NCBI RefSeq assembly: GCF_029637605.1 | Contig: NZ_CP121261.1 | Span: 1,116,001 to 1,180,000 of the forward strand | DNA from: Achromobacter spanius | Lineage (GTDB): Bacteria > Pseudomonadota > Gammaproteobacteria > Burkholderiales > Burkholderiaceae_B | Reading direction: 5' to 3' | Length of the DNA: 64,000 bases | Shown here: piece after piece, positions 35,724 to 43,838 of the stretch | Layout of the letters: the number at the start of each line of letters is the position of its first letter | How positions within the stretch are numbered: position 1 is the first letter of the stretch | Made by a program: the position numbers and the translations under genes | Notes under the pieces: model-generated | Told to the model about the DNA's origin: nothing | The model's input: only the letters and a program-made list of their open reading frames with translations | The model's database searches: none

Positions 35724-36661
35724 GTCGCACCTTCTTTCTCGAAGCTGGCCAGCAGGCCGTCGAAAACGCTACCCGCTAAAGCCAGCAAGCGGTCGTCATC
35801 GGAGACTGTCTCGCGCAAGCCCGCCAAGACCTGCTCCACGCCCGCGGCTTCCGCCGGCTGCACGCCGCCTGCGTCCAGGTAATGAACGATCGATCCCAGG
35901 CGGTCCAATGCGGGACTTTGCAAGCGAAAGGCGGCCACCAGCGTTTCGAACGTGACCTTGGCGCCCACATGGGAGAACGCTGCCCCATCAAAGTCGAACC
36001 CCAAGGCGTCGCTGGGGCAATCCGCCGGCGATTGCAGCCACAGGAAGCGGGCGTGGGGATCGATGGATCTACGAATCAACCAGGCGCTAGCCAAGCGATC
36101 CACCCACGGGCGTGCGCGGGTTGCCCAGGCGCGGCCTTGATACTCAGCGACGGACAAGTGAGGAATGGCGCTATCCGCCGCGTGGGGTTCGTCTGGCGAC
36201 AGCGCCCTGTTCGCGCCCTCTTCCAGGTCTTTCAGTGCGTAATCCGCTTGCTTTTGCGCCTCGCCCGAGAAGAAGTCGATAAGCGATATCTGAACGAACC
36301 GTTTGCGTAGCTTGCGCGCTTGCTTGAGGGTGTCCATGGCGCTGTCGGGCGTCAACACGCTGTGCACCCGTGCTACCTCTTTCATCAATTCGGCGTAGTC
36401 AGCCGAACGGTCGAAAAGCCCCTGATACCCGCCCTGCTCGTCCGCGTCCACCTCTGCGCGCAGCAAGTGGGCATTGCCCCCGTTATCGCGTACGTCTTGC
36501 GCAATCGCGGCCAGACGGGAGTCGTTGCCGTCCTGCCTGGGCAAGAGGTAGACCCCGTCGCGCAGCACGGCTGCGCCACAGGATTTCAGCGCTCGCCAGG
36601 CGCGCATGCGTGCCGTGGCGTTTTCAGTGGGCATCGAGAGGACAAGAGTGAGCCAGTTCAT
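35720..36661 (-). CDS. chrB: Chromate-resistance regulator/protein ChrB
   Basis: The 313-residue protein starts at the ATG at 36661 (NWLTLVLSMPTENATARMRAW, the conserved ChrB N-terminus). The ORF could be extended 37 codons upstream, but those run through AT-rich promoter DNA. The C-terminal half has the WATRARPWVDRLASAWLIRRSIDP and FSHVGAKVTFETL segments of ChrB. Family members sense chromate and control chrBA expression. It is the first gene of the operon, and several short inverted repeats lie just upstream. Confidence 0.9.
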   Translation of the reverse strand: MNWLTLVLSMPTENATARMRAWRALKSCGAAVLRDGVYLLPRQDGNDSRLAAIAQDVRDNGGNAHLLRAEVDADEQGGYQGLFDRSADYAELMKEVARVHSVLTPDSAMDTLKQARKLRKRFVQISLIDFFSGEAQKQADYALKDLEEGANRALSPDEPHAADSAIPHLSVAEYQGRAWATRARPWVDRLASAWLIRRSIDPHARFLWLQSPADCPSDALGFDFDGAAFSHVGAKVTFETLVAAFRLQSPALDRLGSIVHYLDAGGVQPAEAAGVEQVLAGLRETVSDDDRLLALAGSVFDGLLASFEKEGAT

Positions 36662-36693
36662 GAGCAAAGCGTACTGCTTTGTAGAAACAGCTG

Positions 36694-36707
36694 CTACATA
36701 AATGTAG
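36694..36707. promoter_or_regulatory. Candidate operator upstream of chrB (divergent rcnA side)
   Basis: CTACAT-AA-ATGTAG is a perfect 6-bp inverted repeat in an AT-rich divergent promoter region. A second nearby dyad, CAAAGC-N5-GCTTTG at 36665-36681, sits next to the chrB start. ChrB autoregulation is the simplest reading; the site is unproven. Confidence 0.4.
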
Positions 36708-36824
36708 AGATAACTACGTAAAAATACTAAAAAGAAGCAGAGGGTGACGCAACCAGGAGCGTCGCCGCACAATCGACGGGTTCAACGAAATTCGAAGTCC
36801 TTCTGACCTTTAGCCGGAACATCC

Positions 36825-37724
36825 ATGCTTTCCTTCTCAGACCTCCTTGCCCAGGGAGCGGCCCACGCGTGGTTGTTCATTCCAAGCGCCATACTGCTTG
36901 GGGCGTTGCATGGGCTTGAGCCCGGTCATTCCAAGACGATGATGGCCGCGTTCATCGTGGCCATTCGAGGCACCGTCGGCCAAGCCGTGCTGCTTGGTAT
37001 TACGGCAACGATCTCGCACACCTTGATCGTGTGGGGAATCGGGCTTGGCGGGATGTACTTGTGGCAGGGGGTGGACGCCGAAGGTTTGGAGCCCTACTTT
37101 CAGTTGGCGTCAGGCGTGATCATCGTGTTGACTGCCGCCTGGATGTTCTGGCGCACCTGGCGCGAACAGTACGCGCACGACCATGATCATGACCATGAGC
37201 ACGGTCACAATCATGACCACAGTCACGATCACCATCACCATCACGGCCAAAACCACGACCACAGTCACGATCACCATCACGGCCATAACCATCGCCACAA
37301 GGAACCCCGTGGCTTGGACGTGTCCGAGGAAGGCTTCCAGGATGCCCATCAGTTGGCGCATGCGAACGACATCCGGCGTCGCTTCGCGGACAAGCACGTC
37401 ACCAACTGGCAGATCGCGCTGTTCGGTCTGACGGGAGGGCTGATTCCCTGCCCTGCCGCCATCACGGTGCTGCTGCTTTGCCTTCAGTTAAAGGAATTCA
37501 CGCTGGGCGCAGTCCTGGTACTGTGTTTTTCCATCGGTCTGGCGATCACGCTGGCCACCGTCGGCGCCATCGCGGCGTTGAGCGTGCGTCACGCCACCAC
37601 GCGGTACCGCTGGTTTTCGACCGTTGCACGGCGCGCGCCCTACTTGTCCAGCCTGTTGATCATCGCGGTGGGGATATATGTGGGGTTAAACGGCTGGCTT
37701 GGAGTGCGGGCGTTGCAGGCTTAA
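36825..37724 (+). CDS. rcnA: Nickel/cobalt efflux protein RcnA
   Basis: This 299-residue inner membrane protein has about six helices and the RcnA/NicO signatures LGALHGLEPGHSKTMMAAF near residue 25 and GLTGGLIPCPAAITVLL near residue 207. Between them is a cytosolic His/Asp loop at residues 118-158 with about two dozen histidines, typical of RcnA. It exports Ni(II) and Co(II). No rcnR gene is present in the window, so the regulator is either distant or shared with the divergent chromate genes. Confidence 0.93.
   Translation: MLSFSDLLAQGAAHAWLFIPSAILLGALHGLEPGHSKTMMAAFIVAIRGTVGQAVLLGITATISHTLIVWGIGLGGMYLWQGVDAEGLEPYFQLASGVIIVLTAAWMFWRTWREQYAHDHDHDHEHGHNHDHSHDHHHHHGQNHDHSHDHHHGHNHRHKEPRGLDVSEEGFQDAHQLAHANDIRRRFADKHVTNWQIALFGLTGGLIPCPAAITVLLLCLQLKEFTLGAVLVLCFSIGLAITLATVGAIAALSVRHATTRYRWFSTVARRAPYLSSLLIIAVGIYVGLNGWLGVRALQA
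37176..37298 (+). repeat. His-codon-rich repeat within rcnA
   Basis: Tandem CAY/GAY codons encode the metal-binding loop. A longer unit, beginning GACCACAGTCACGATCACCA, occurs twice about 40 bases apart (near 37217 and 37257), which points to a slippage or duplication origin. Confidence 0.75.
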
Positions 37725-37756
37725 CAAAACGAGCTTGTCCACGACCGTTCCTACAT

Positions 37757-37783
37757 AAAAAAAGCCCGGACACCTGTCCGGGC
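37757..37783 (-). terminator. Rho-independent terminator of the ribB-flavin reductase operon
   Basis: On the minus strand, GCCCGGACA-GG-TGTCCGGGC (9-bp perfect stem) is followed by seven Ts. It lies 48 bases beyond the stop of the flavin reductase fusion gene. On the plus strand there is no T-run, so it is not a good terminator for rcnA. Confidence 0.85.
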
Positions 37784-37831
37784 GATTCGAATCAGCAACA
37801 ACGTTGGGCCAAGAAACGCTCGTTTCACCGC

Positions 37832-38905
37832 TTAGCGCTGATACCCCAACTGCCTGGACAACTCCGCGGCGCATGTCAGTAGCGCGCGCGGCACCTCGCC
37901 GTCCCAGTCGGGTGCCAGCCGATCCGCTTCGCAGGTGGTCGACAGCGCCACCACCATGTCCCCGTTGGCGTCGAACACGGGTGCTGAGAATGCGTTGACG
38001 GTCACTTTGTGGCGTGGTGACGGCGCGCTACCGACCACGCGCGCCAGGCCCTGGACGCGCGCATCCTCTACGCGCTGTGCAAAGTCTCCGGTGTCGGGAT
38101 GCCCTTGCGCCGCCCGGGCATCCAGTTCATGCGCTACGACGGACTGCACGACTTCCGGCGGCATGAAGGCGGCGAAGACCGCGCCCGTTGCCGACTGCGT
38201 CAGGCTGACGACCACGCCCGTCTGCAAGTACGGGCTGACCGGTGTGGATGACGGCTCCCACCGGATGATCGTGGCCCCCTGGTTGCCCCAGACTGCCAAA
38301 CCCACGGTGCGCTGTCCGATGCGGGCGCAAATGTCTGGCAGCGCAGCCGTTGCATAGCGCACGGCTCGCAAGACGGCGAGTCCTGAGCCGGGTTCGGTCG
38401 CCGTGCCGGAGGATTCACCCAGATCATGAGCGAAGGTCAGCCGGTAGGCTCCGTCGCCAAACGCCAGCGGCCGCTGGCCCGCGCGGTGCAGGTTATGAAC
38501 CTGCCCCAGGTAGATGACGTGGTCTCCACCGGGATAGGCCGCGATTTTCTCGCATTCCAGATAGGCCGCGCACTCGTCCAGGATGGGTACACCGCCCTCG
38601 CCCGCCCGGTACGCCACGCCTTCGAATTTGTCGCCGCCTGATTTGGCGAAGCGGTTCGAAACGGGCACCTGGTGATCCGCCAGAATGTTGACGACAAAGC
38701 GCGGCGCGTCGCGAAACGCCGGATAGCTGCTGGACTTGAGCGACTGGCTCCACAAGATCAGCGGCGGGTCCAACGAGACGGAGCTGAAGGAGTTAGCGGT
38801 GACACCAAACGGCCGGCCTTCGGCGTCCAGCGTGGTCACCACCGTGACGCCGGTGGTGAAAGCGCCCAGCGTGCGACGCAATTCGCGTGAGTCAAACGAG
38901 TTCAT
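37832..38905 (-). CDS. Flavin reductase fused to an IclR-type effector-binding domain
   Basis: The 357-residue protein has a flavin reductase-like domain (about 1-160: RRTLGAFTTGVTVVTTLD, then GVTANSFSSVSLDPPLILW) of the HpaC/two-component monooxygenase type. It is followed by about 180 residues resembling the IclR effector domain (AVRYATAALPDICARIGQRTVGLAVWGNQG, then KVTVNAFSAPVFDANGDMVVALS). No helix-turn-helix is present. It probably supplies reduced FMN to the LLM monooxygenase at 40706, with the second domain perhaps sensing the substrate. It is cotranslated with ribB (ATGA overlap) and is followed by a clear terminator. Confidence 0.8.
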   Translation of the reverse strand: MNSFDSRELRRTLGAFTTGVTVVTTLDAEGRPFGVTANSFSSVSLDPPLILWSQSLKSSSYPAFRDAPRFVVNILADHQVPVSNRFAKSGGDKFEGVAYRAGEGGVPILDECAAYLECEKIAAYPGGDHVIYLGQVHNLHRAGQRPLAFGDGAYRLTFAHDLGESSGTATEPGSGLAVLRAVRYATAALPDICARIGQRTVGLAVWGNQGATIIRWEPSSTPVSPYLQTGVVVSLTQSATGAVFAAFMPPEVVQSVVAHELDARAAQGHPDTGDFAQRVEDARVQGLARVVGSAPSPRHKVTVNAFSAPVFDANGDMVVALSTTCEADRLAPDWDGEVPRALLTCAAELSRQLGYQR

Positions 38906-39573
38906 GCCCTACCCTCCTTGTCTTTCCGATAGTCCATCAGTTGCGCGACAGAAATGATGCTCAACGCGTGATGCAGCGCGAAGCGGACGAGGTCTTCGCG
39001 GCGCGCCATGGCGCCGTCGTCGCGGACGATTTCACACAGTACGCCGCAGTCGCCCCGGCCCGCCAGGCGAGCCAGGTCCATGGCGGCTTCGGTATGACCG
39101 GGGCGCGCCAATACGCCGTCGGCGCGTGCGCGTAGCGGGAAAATGTGTCCTGGGCGCACGAAGTCTTCGGCGCGCGATGCCGGGTCGCCCAGTGCGCGCA
39201 AGGTGGCGGCGCGGTCGGCGGCGGAGATGCCCGTTGAGATGCCGTGGCGCAGGTCGACGCTGACGGTGAATGCCGTCTGAAAGGATTCGGCATTGTCTTG
39301 CACCATCAACGGCAGCGCCAGGCGGTCGAGCGCGGCGCCGGGCATCGCCACGCAGATCAAACCGCTGGTGTGGCGGCGCATGAAAGCCAGCGCTTGCGGC
39401 GTCATGGCGTCCGCGGCCATGATCAGGTCACCCTCGTTTTCCCGGCCTTCGTCGTCGACGACGATGACGAACTCACCACGTGCAATGGCGGCGATAGCGC
39501 CATCAACCGAATCCAGCACGCATTCCGGCCGGTGGGCCGTGACATCGCATAGATCTGCCTGCAGAACCTCCAT
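38902..39573 (-). CDS. ribB: 3,4-dihydroxy-2-butanone 4-phosphate synthase
   Basis: The 223-residue enzyme makes the four-carbon precursor of riboflavin from ribulose 5-phosphate. Conserved segments are VVDDEGRENEGDLIMAA, MRRHTSGLICVAMPG, STGISAADRAATLRAL and ARPGHTEAAMDLARLAG. It has no RibA domain. It is probably an extra copy dedicated to flavin supply for the adjacent flavin-dependent monooxygenase, because it is operonic with a flavin reductase and has no room for an FMN riboswitch in its 100-base leader. Instead it carries a promoter element shared with the monooxygenase operon. Confidence 0.92.
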   Translation of the reverse strand: MEVLQADLCDVTAHRPECVLDSVDGAIAAIARGEFVIVVDDEGRENEGDLIMAADAMTPQALAFMRRHTSGLICVAMPGAALDRLALPLMVQDNAESFQTAFTVSVDLRHGISTGISAADRAATLRALGDPASRAEDFVRPGHIFPLRARADGVLARPGHTEAAMDLARLAGRGDCGVLCEIVRDDGAMARREDLVRFALHHALSIISVAQLMDYRKDKEGRA

Positions 39574-39626
39574 GGTCCCTCTCCTTCTGACTGAACAAGC
39601 GCAGTCTAGGAGCGGCTACCGGCAGC

Positions 39627-39657
39627 CACAATTTGCAGAAATGAATGGGCCTATAAC
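39627..39657 (-). promoter_or_regulatory. Shared promoter element upstream of ribB (GTTATA-N17-AAATTGTG)
   Basis: Read toward ribB, GTTATA and AAATTGTG are separated by exactly 17 bases. The same words at the same spacing occur at 40614-40644 toward the monooxygenase operon. The LysR gene between them is the likely regulator. Confidence 0.5.
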
Positions 39658-39673
39658 GATCGGAAATAAATCA

Positions 39674-40609
39674 CTAGCCCAGGGCTTCCAGGCGTCCCCG
39701 GAAATGCTGGCGCAAATAGGCGCGGAAGTTTTGCGCGGCCGCGCTCAATTCGGCCTTGCTGCGCACGACGCTGCCGTATCGGCGCGAGGCGTCCAGGTCT
39801 TGCACCTGAACTGTGGTGCGTGTGCGGCGGGCGTTGTTCTGCGCCATGGAACGTGGCAGGAACGTGATGCCGTTGCCGGCGTCGATCATGCCCAGAAGCA
39901 CCGGCAGTGTTGAAATTATTTCCGGATTGAACGCCAGGCGGCGTCGCCCGAACTCGTCGGCCAGCCGCTTGCGCAAGGTGGCATAGCGGTCCAGGAACAT
40001 CAGGGGATGATGGCGCACCATGTCCAGAGTGACGACACCCGCGTCGGCCAGGGGATGGTTGGCTGGCACCACCAGCAGCATTTCCTCTTCGGCCAGGAGC
40101 TGAAAGCGGAGCCCGCGCGGCGTGCCGTCCAGCGCGGCCACGCCCATGTCGGCCTTGCCGTCAACCACGCTGCGCACCACTTGTTCGTAAGGCAGATCGC
40201 GCAGCACGACGCGCACGTCGGGATAGCGTTCCTGATAGGCGTGGATGATAGCGGGCATGACGGTGGCGGAAATCATCGGGGTGACGGCGACGATCACGCG
40301 GTTGCGGTCGTTGTCTGCGGCGCTTTGGAAACGCGAGAGCGCCGCGCGCAAACCGGACACCGCCTGCTCGGCCGCATCGCGCAGAAACACGCCGTCCTCG
40401 GTGGGCTCCACATGGCGCGTTGTACGCAGAAGCAGCTTCACGCGCAGCTTGTCTTCCAGGCGCTTGACGCGGTTGGTAACCGCGGGCTGAGACAGGTGCA
40501 GCTTGCGAGCGGCCACGCTGAAGCTGCCCTCTTGGACCACCCATAGAAACGTTTCGAGCTCGTCGAGTTCGATCCGGGTCAGCGAGGGGCGCTCCGTCGA
40601 TTTATTCAT
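39674..40609 (-). CDS. LysR-family regulator of the monooxygenase/flavin genes
   Basis: A 311-residue LysR protein with helix-turn-helix GSFSVAARKLHLSQPAVTNR near residue 28 and a standard effector domain. It lies between the ribB-flavin reductase operon and the divergent monooxygenase operon, with 96 bases to the latter. The shared element GTTATA-N17-AAATTGTG on both sides suggests that it coordinates flavin supply with the oxygenase. The inducer is presumably the unknown substrate of the pathway. Confidence 0.87.
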   Translation of the reverse strand: MNKSTERPSLTRIELDELETFLWVVQEGSFSVAARKLHLSQPAVTNRVKRLEDKLRVKLLLRTTRHVEPTEDGVFLRDAAEQAVSGLRAALSRFQSAADNDRNRVIVAVTPMISATVMPAIIHAYQERYPDVRVVLRDLPYEQVVRSVVDGKADMGVAALDGTPRGLRFQLLAEEEMLLVVPANHPLADAGVVTLDMVRHHPLMFLDRYATLRKRLADEFGRRRLAFNPEIISTLPVLLGMIDAGNGITFLPRSMAQNNARRTRTTVQVQDLDASRRYGSVVRSKAELSAAAQNFRAYLRQHFRGRLEALG

Positions 40610-40613
40610 GGTG

Positions 40614-40644
40614 GTTATAAAAGTATCACGCTAGGGAAATTGTG
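40614..40644 (+). promoter_or_regulatory. Shared promoter element upstream of LLM monooxygenase (GTTATA-N17-AAATTGTG)
   Basis: It is the second copy of the element, located 61 bases before the monooxygenase start. Both copies are in the same orientation relative to the gene they precede. Confidence 0.5.
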
Positions 40645-40705
40645 TGGGTGGCGGCGCGACGTCAATACTTCCTGACAGTTTTCGAACCCTGCCGATGGAT
40701 AAAAC

Positions 40706-42070
40706 ATGACAACCAAGACGCCGCGCCAAATGACTCTCGTCGCATTTCTGCAAGCCCAAAACTGCTCGAACTATGTGGGCTCGTGGCGACATCCGTCAAG
40801 CATGAACGACTACCTGTCGCCGGAATACTACCAACGCATTGCCCGCACGCTCGAAGACGGAAAATTCGATATGGCGTTCTTCGACGACCGCCTGGCAATG
40901 CCCGACATCTATGGCGCCAGCCACCGCGAAACGGTGGCCCATGGCGTGCGCGCCATCAAGCTGGAACCCACGTCGGTGCTGATGGCCATGGCCATGGTCA
41001 CGTCGCACCTGGGCCTGGGCGCCACCTACTCCACCACTTATTACGAACCGTTCCATGTGGCGCGGCTGTTCGCCACGCTGGACTTGATGACCAAGGGCCG
41101 GGTTGCCTGGAACGTGGTCACGTCCATGAATGATTCGGAAGCAGCTAACTTCGGACATTCCGAACATCTGGAACACGATCTACGGTACGACCGCGCGGAT
41201 GAGTTCATGGAAGTGGTGATGGGCCACTGGGACACCTGGGCCGAAGGCGCCATTGTGGCCGACAAGGAAGCCGACCACTTCGCCGACCCCGACATGGTGC
41301 GCCGTCTGGACCACGCGGGTCGCTTCTTCCAGTCACGCGGGCCGTTGACCGTGCCGCGTTCGCGCCAAGGACATCCGGTGGTGCTGCAAGCCGGCCAAAG
41401 TGGGCGCGGGCTGGCGTTCGCCGCGCGCTGGGCCGAAGTGGTGTTCGCCAAATACCCCACGCTGGACAACGGCAAGAAGCAGTACAAGGCCTTGAAGGAC
41501 GGCGTGGAAAGCGCGGGCCGAGACCCGGGCAGCGTGAAAATCTGCCCCGAGCTGAAAATCATCGTGGCGGATTCGCAGGCACAGGCCGAAGAACAGCGTG
41601 ATCTGGTCGCCAGCCTGTCTCGCCCCATCGATGGCCTGACCATGATCGGGGAAACCCTGAACATCGATTTCTCCGGCCGTCCGTACGAACAGCCGTTTAC
41701 GGACGAAGAGCTGGCGGCGGTGTCCTGGCAAAGTCTGCGCGATAAGGTCGTGCAAGTCAGCGGCAAGCGCAATCCGTCGGTCAAAGACTTTGTTGAAGCG
41801 TCGGGGCGTGGCACGTTGAATGACGGGCCGGTCTTCTGCGGCACCGGCAAACAAGTCGCCGACCAGATGGAGGAATGGTTCAACACGGCCTGCGACGGCT
41901 TCGTGCTATCGGCCACCTCTGTCCCCGGCACCTATGAAGACATCGTGCGCCTTGTGGTTCCCGAGCTGCAAAAGCGTGGCCTGTTTCGCAAGGAATATGG
42001 CGACGGCACGCTGCGCGGCACGCTGGGCCTGACCGTTCCCCGCGCCGGCGATTGGCGCGCTGCCCGTTGA
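40706..42070 (+). CDS. LLM-class flavin-dependent monooxygenase (NtaA/SnaA/DszA family)
   Basis: This 454-residue enzyme belongs to the bacterial luciferase-like FMNH2-dependent monooxygenases that act on nitrilotriacetate, dibenzothiophene sulfone, pristinamycin and similar substrates. Typical segments are HLGLGATYSTTYYEPFHVARLFATLD, GRVAWNVVTSMNDSEAANFG, RYDRADEFMEVV and HPVVLQAGQSGRGLAFAARWAEVVF. It needs reduced FMN from a separate reductase, supplied here by the neighbouring flavin reductase fusion. It is the first gene of a ten-gene operon. The substrate cannot be read from the sequence. Confidence 0.88.
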   Translation: MTTKTPRQMTLVAFLQAQNCSNYVGSWRHPSSMNDYLSPEYYQRIARTLEDGKFDMAFFDDRLAMPDIYGASHRETVAHGVRAIKLEPTSVLMAMAMVTSHLGLGATYSTTYYEPFHVARLFATLDLMTKGRVAWNVVTSMNDSEAANFGHSEHLEHDLRYDRADEFMEVVMGHWDTWAEGAIVADKEADHFADPDMVRRLDHAGRFFQSRGPLTVPRSRQGHPVVLQAGQSGRGLAFAARWAEVVFAKYPTLDNGKKQYKALKDGVESAGRDPGSVKICPELKIIVADSQAQAEEQRDLVASLSRPIDGLTMIGETLNIDFSGRPYEQPFTDEELAAVSWQSLRDKVVQVSGKRNPSVKDFVEASGRGTLNDGPVFCGTGKQVADQMEEWFNTACDGFVLSATSVPGTYEDIVRLVVPELQKRGLFRKEYGDGTLRGTLGLTVPRAGDWRAAR

Positions 42071-42078
42071 GCCCCGCC

Positions 42079-43449
42079 ATGACGACGACAACCGTACGCA
42101 TGATGTCGGCAAGCGGCATCTTGGGCTATGGCTTTCCTGAAGCCTCGCTGGCCGCGGCATTGCGGCTGAAACCCCACATGATAGGCGTGGACGGAGGCAG
42201 CAGCGACCCCGGCCCGCATTACCTGGGTTCAGGTAAGACGCTGAATTCCCGGATGGCCATGAAGCGCGACCTGTCATTGCTGCTGCGCGGCGCCATCGCC
42301 AACAACATTCCGCTGATGGTAGGCACGTGCGGCGGTGCGGGCGGCACACCCCATCTGGAGGCATGCGCCGACATCATTCGCGATATCGCCGCCGAACATG
42401 GGCTGCATTTCAAAATGGCGCTGATTCATGCCGAACAGGACAAGGGCTGGCTGATTGAGCAACTGCGGGCGGGGCGCATCGAGCCACTGGACAACGCCCC
42501 GGCGCTGACCGCAGGGGCCATCGACAACGCCGCTCGCATCGTTGGCATGATGGGCCCCGAACCGTATCTGCATGCCTTGAAGGCCGGTGCGCAGGTGATT
42601 CTGGGCGGACGGGGCACCGATCCCGCGCCTTGGGCCGCGCTTGCCATGCATCACGGTTTGCCGCCTGCACCCGCCTGGTACGCCGGCAAGATGTTGGAGT
42701 GCGCGTGCAATGCCGCCATACCGAAAAAGCATGATTGCCTGATGGTGACGGTGGGCGAAGACTACGTTGAAGCCGAGCCGTTGAACCCCGACTTGCGCTG
42801 CACGCCGCTGTCTGTCGCGGTGCAGGCGCTGCATGAAACAGCCAGCCCCGTGCTGCGGCATGAGCCGGGCGGCATGGCCGACGCAAGCGCGTGCCGGCTG
42901 GAGGCAATGACGGACCGCCGCGTGCGGATCACGGGTATGCAATGGCATCCGGCGCCCTATACCGTGAAGCTGGAAGGCGCACGGCTGGCCGGCTATAGCG
43001 CCATTGCGTTCGCGGCCACGCGGGACCCCGGCCTGATCGCGCAGATAGACAGCTTTCTGGCCTTTGTGCGCGAGTCCGTCGCCACCAAGGTGCAGGCACT
43101 GGGTATCGACCCCTCGGGCTATCAGTTGGTGTTGCGGCACTACGGCCGCGATGGCGTCATGGGCCAATGGGAACCCGACACCGAAACCGTTCCACAAGAG
43201 GTGGCCATCATCGCTGAAGTGGTGGCGCCGACGCAGGAAGTGGCCAACGCGGCGTTGTCGCTGGCGCGTGTGACGTTGCTGCATTCCGACTTCCCCGGCC
43301 GCATGTGCCGCGAGGGCAACATGGCTTTTCCGTTTTCGCCATCGGACATTGAGCGCGGTGCGATCTACGAATTCATGTTGCAGCACGTCGTCCGCGTGGA
43401 CGATCCGCTGGCCATGTTTCCCATCGAATACGAAGAGGTCTCGTCATGA
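42079..43449 (+). CDS. AtuA-like protein (DUF1446 family)
   Basis: The 456-residue protein starts at the ATG at 42079, eight bases after the monooxygenase stop. Conserved family segments include MMSASGILGYGFPEASLAAAL, GVDGGSSDPGPHYLGSGKT and VGTCGGAGGTPHLEA. The family takes its name from an acyclic terpene utilisation gene, but its biochemical activity is unproven. It is followed by a DUF4387 gene, a common partner; the two may form one enzyme. Here it probably acts downstream of the monooxygenase. Confidence 0.83.
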   Translation: MTTTTVRMMSASGILGYGFPEASLAAALRLKPHMIGVDGGSSDPGPHYLGSGKTLNSRMAMKRDLSLLLRGAIANNIPLMVGTCGGAGGTPHLEACADIIRDIAAEHGLHFKMALIHAEQDKGWLIEQLRAGRIEPLDNAPALTAGAIDNAARIVGMMGPEPYLHALKAGAQVILGGRGTDPAPWAALAMHHGLPPAPAWYAGKMLECACNAAIPKKHDCLMVTVGEDYVEAEPLNPDLRCTPLSVAVQALHETASPVLRHEPGGMADASACRLEAMTDRRVRITGMQWHPAPYTVKLEGARLAGYSAIAFAATRDPGLIAQIDSFLAFVRESVATKVQALGIDPSGYQLVLRHYGRDGVMGQWEPDTETVPQEVAIIAEVVAPTQEVANAALSLARVTLLHSDFPGRMCREGNMAFPFSPSDIERGAIYEFMLQHVVRVDDPLAMFPIEYEEVSS

Positions 43450-43769
43450 TCAAGTTGAAACACATCGCCCGCGCGTGCAAGAGCAAGAACGCCGGTCCAT
43501 TCCACATTACGTTGGACATCATGTTCGACAAACCCGCGCTGTTCGAGGCGGTGCGCGCAACTGGCGTCATCAATGCCGAACTGATCGCCGAGCTATATCA
43601 CGTGCGCCGCGAGGACGTGCTGTTCACCGAGTACCCGCCTGCACTGGCGTGGAAAGCCACGCTGCGCCGCCGTATCCCTTCGGGCGCGGTCGGCGATGCC
43701 GATGTGTATGGCGCACAGCAGCACGCGCCGTTGCTGGATATTGAAGTGCCGCTGGACATCGCAGCATAG
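43446..43769 (+). CDS. DUF4387-family small protein, partner of AtuA-like protein
   Basis: A 107-residue soluble protein with the family core KLKHIARACKSKNAGPFHIT, LDIMFDKPALFEAV and YPPALAWKATLRRRIPSGAVGD. It overlaps the AtuA-like gene by four bases (ATGA). Fixed coupling suggests a two-subunit complex. The function is unknown. A 69-base spacer with an AAGGAG site separates it from the next gene. Confidence 0.82.
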   Translation: MIKLKHIARACKSKNAGPFHITLDIMFDKPALFEAVRATGVINAELIAELYHVRREDVLFTEYPPALAWKATLRRRIPSGAVGDADVYGAQQHAPLLDIEVPLDIAA

Positions 43770-43838
43770 CGACGCCCGCCGGGGTGCTGCCGCCCTGGTC
43801 TCAACCAAAAAATCAGAATTGCCCCCAAGGAGACAACC

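Noticed and set aside
36694..36720. Second dif-like site bordering the metal block
   Set aside because: ACATAA-ATGTAG looks similar to the dif core at first, but the right arm does not resemble TTATGTTAAAT and the dyad fits an operator better.
39574..39673. FMN riboswitch before ribB
   Set aside because: The 100-base leader is too short and lacks the conserved RFN helices; a shared promoter element explains it better.
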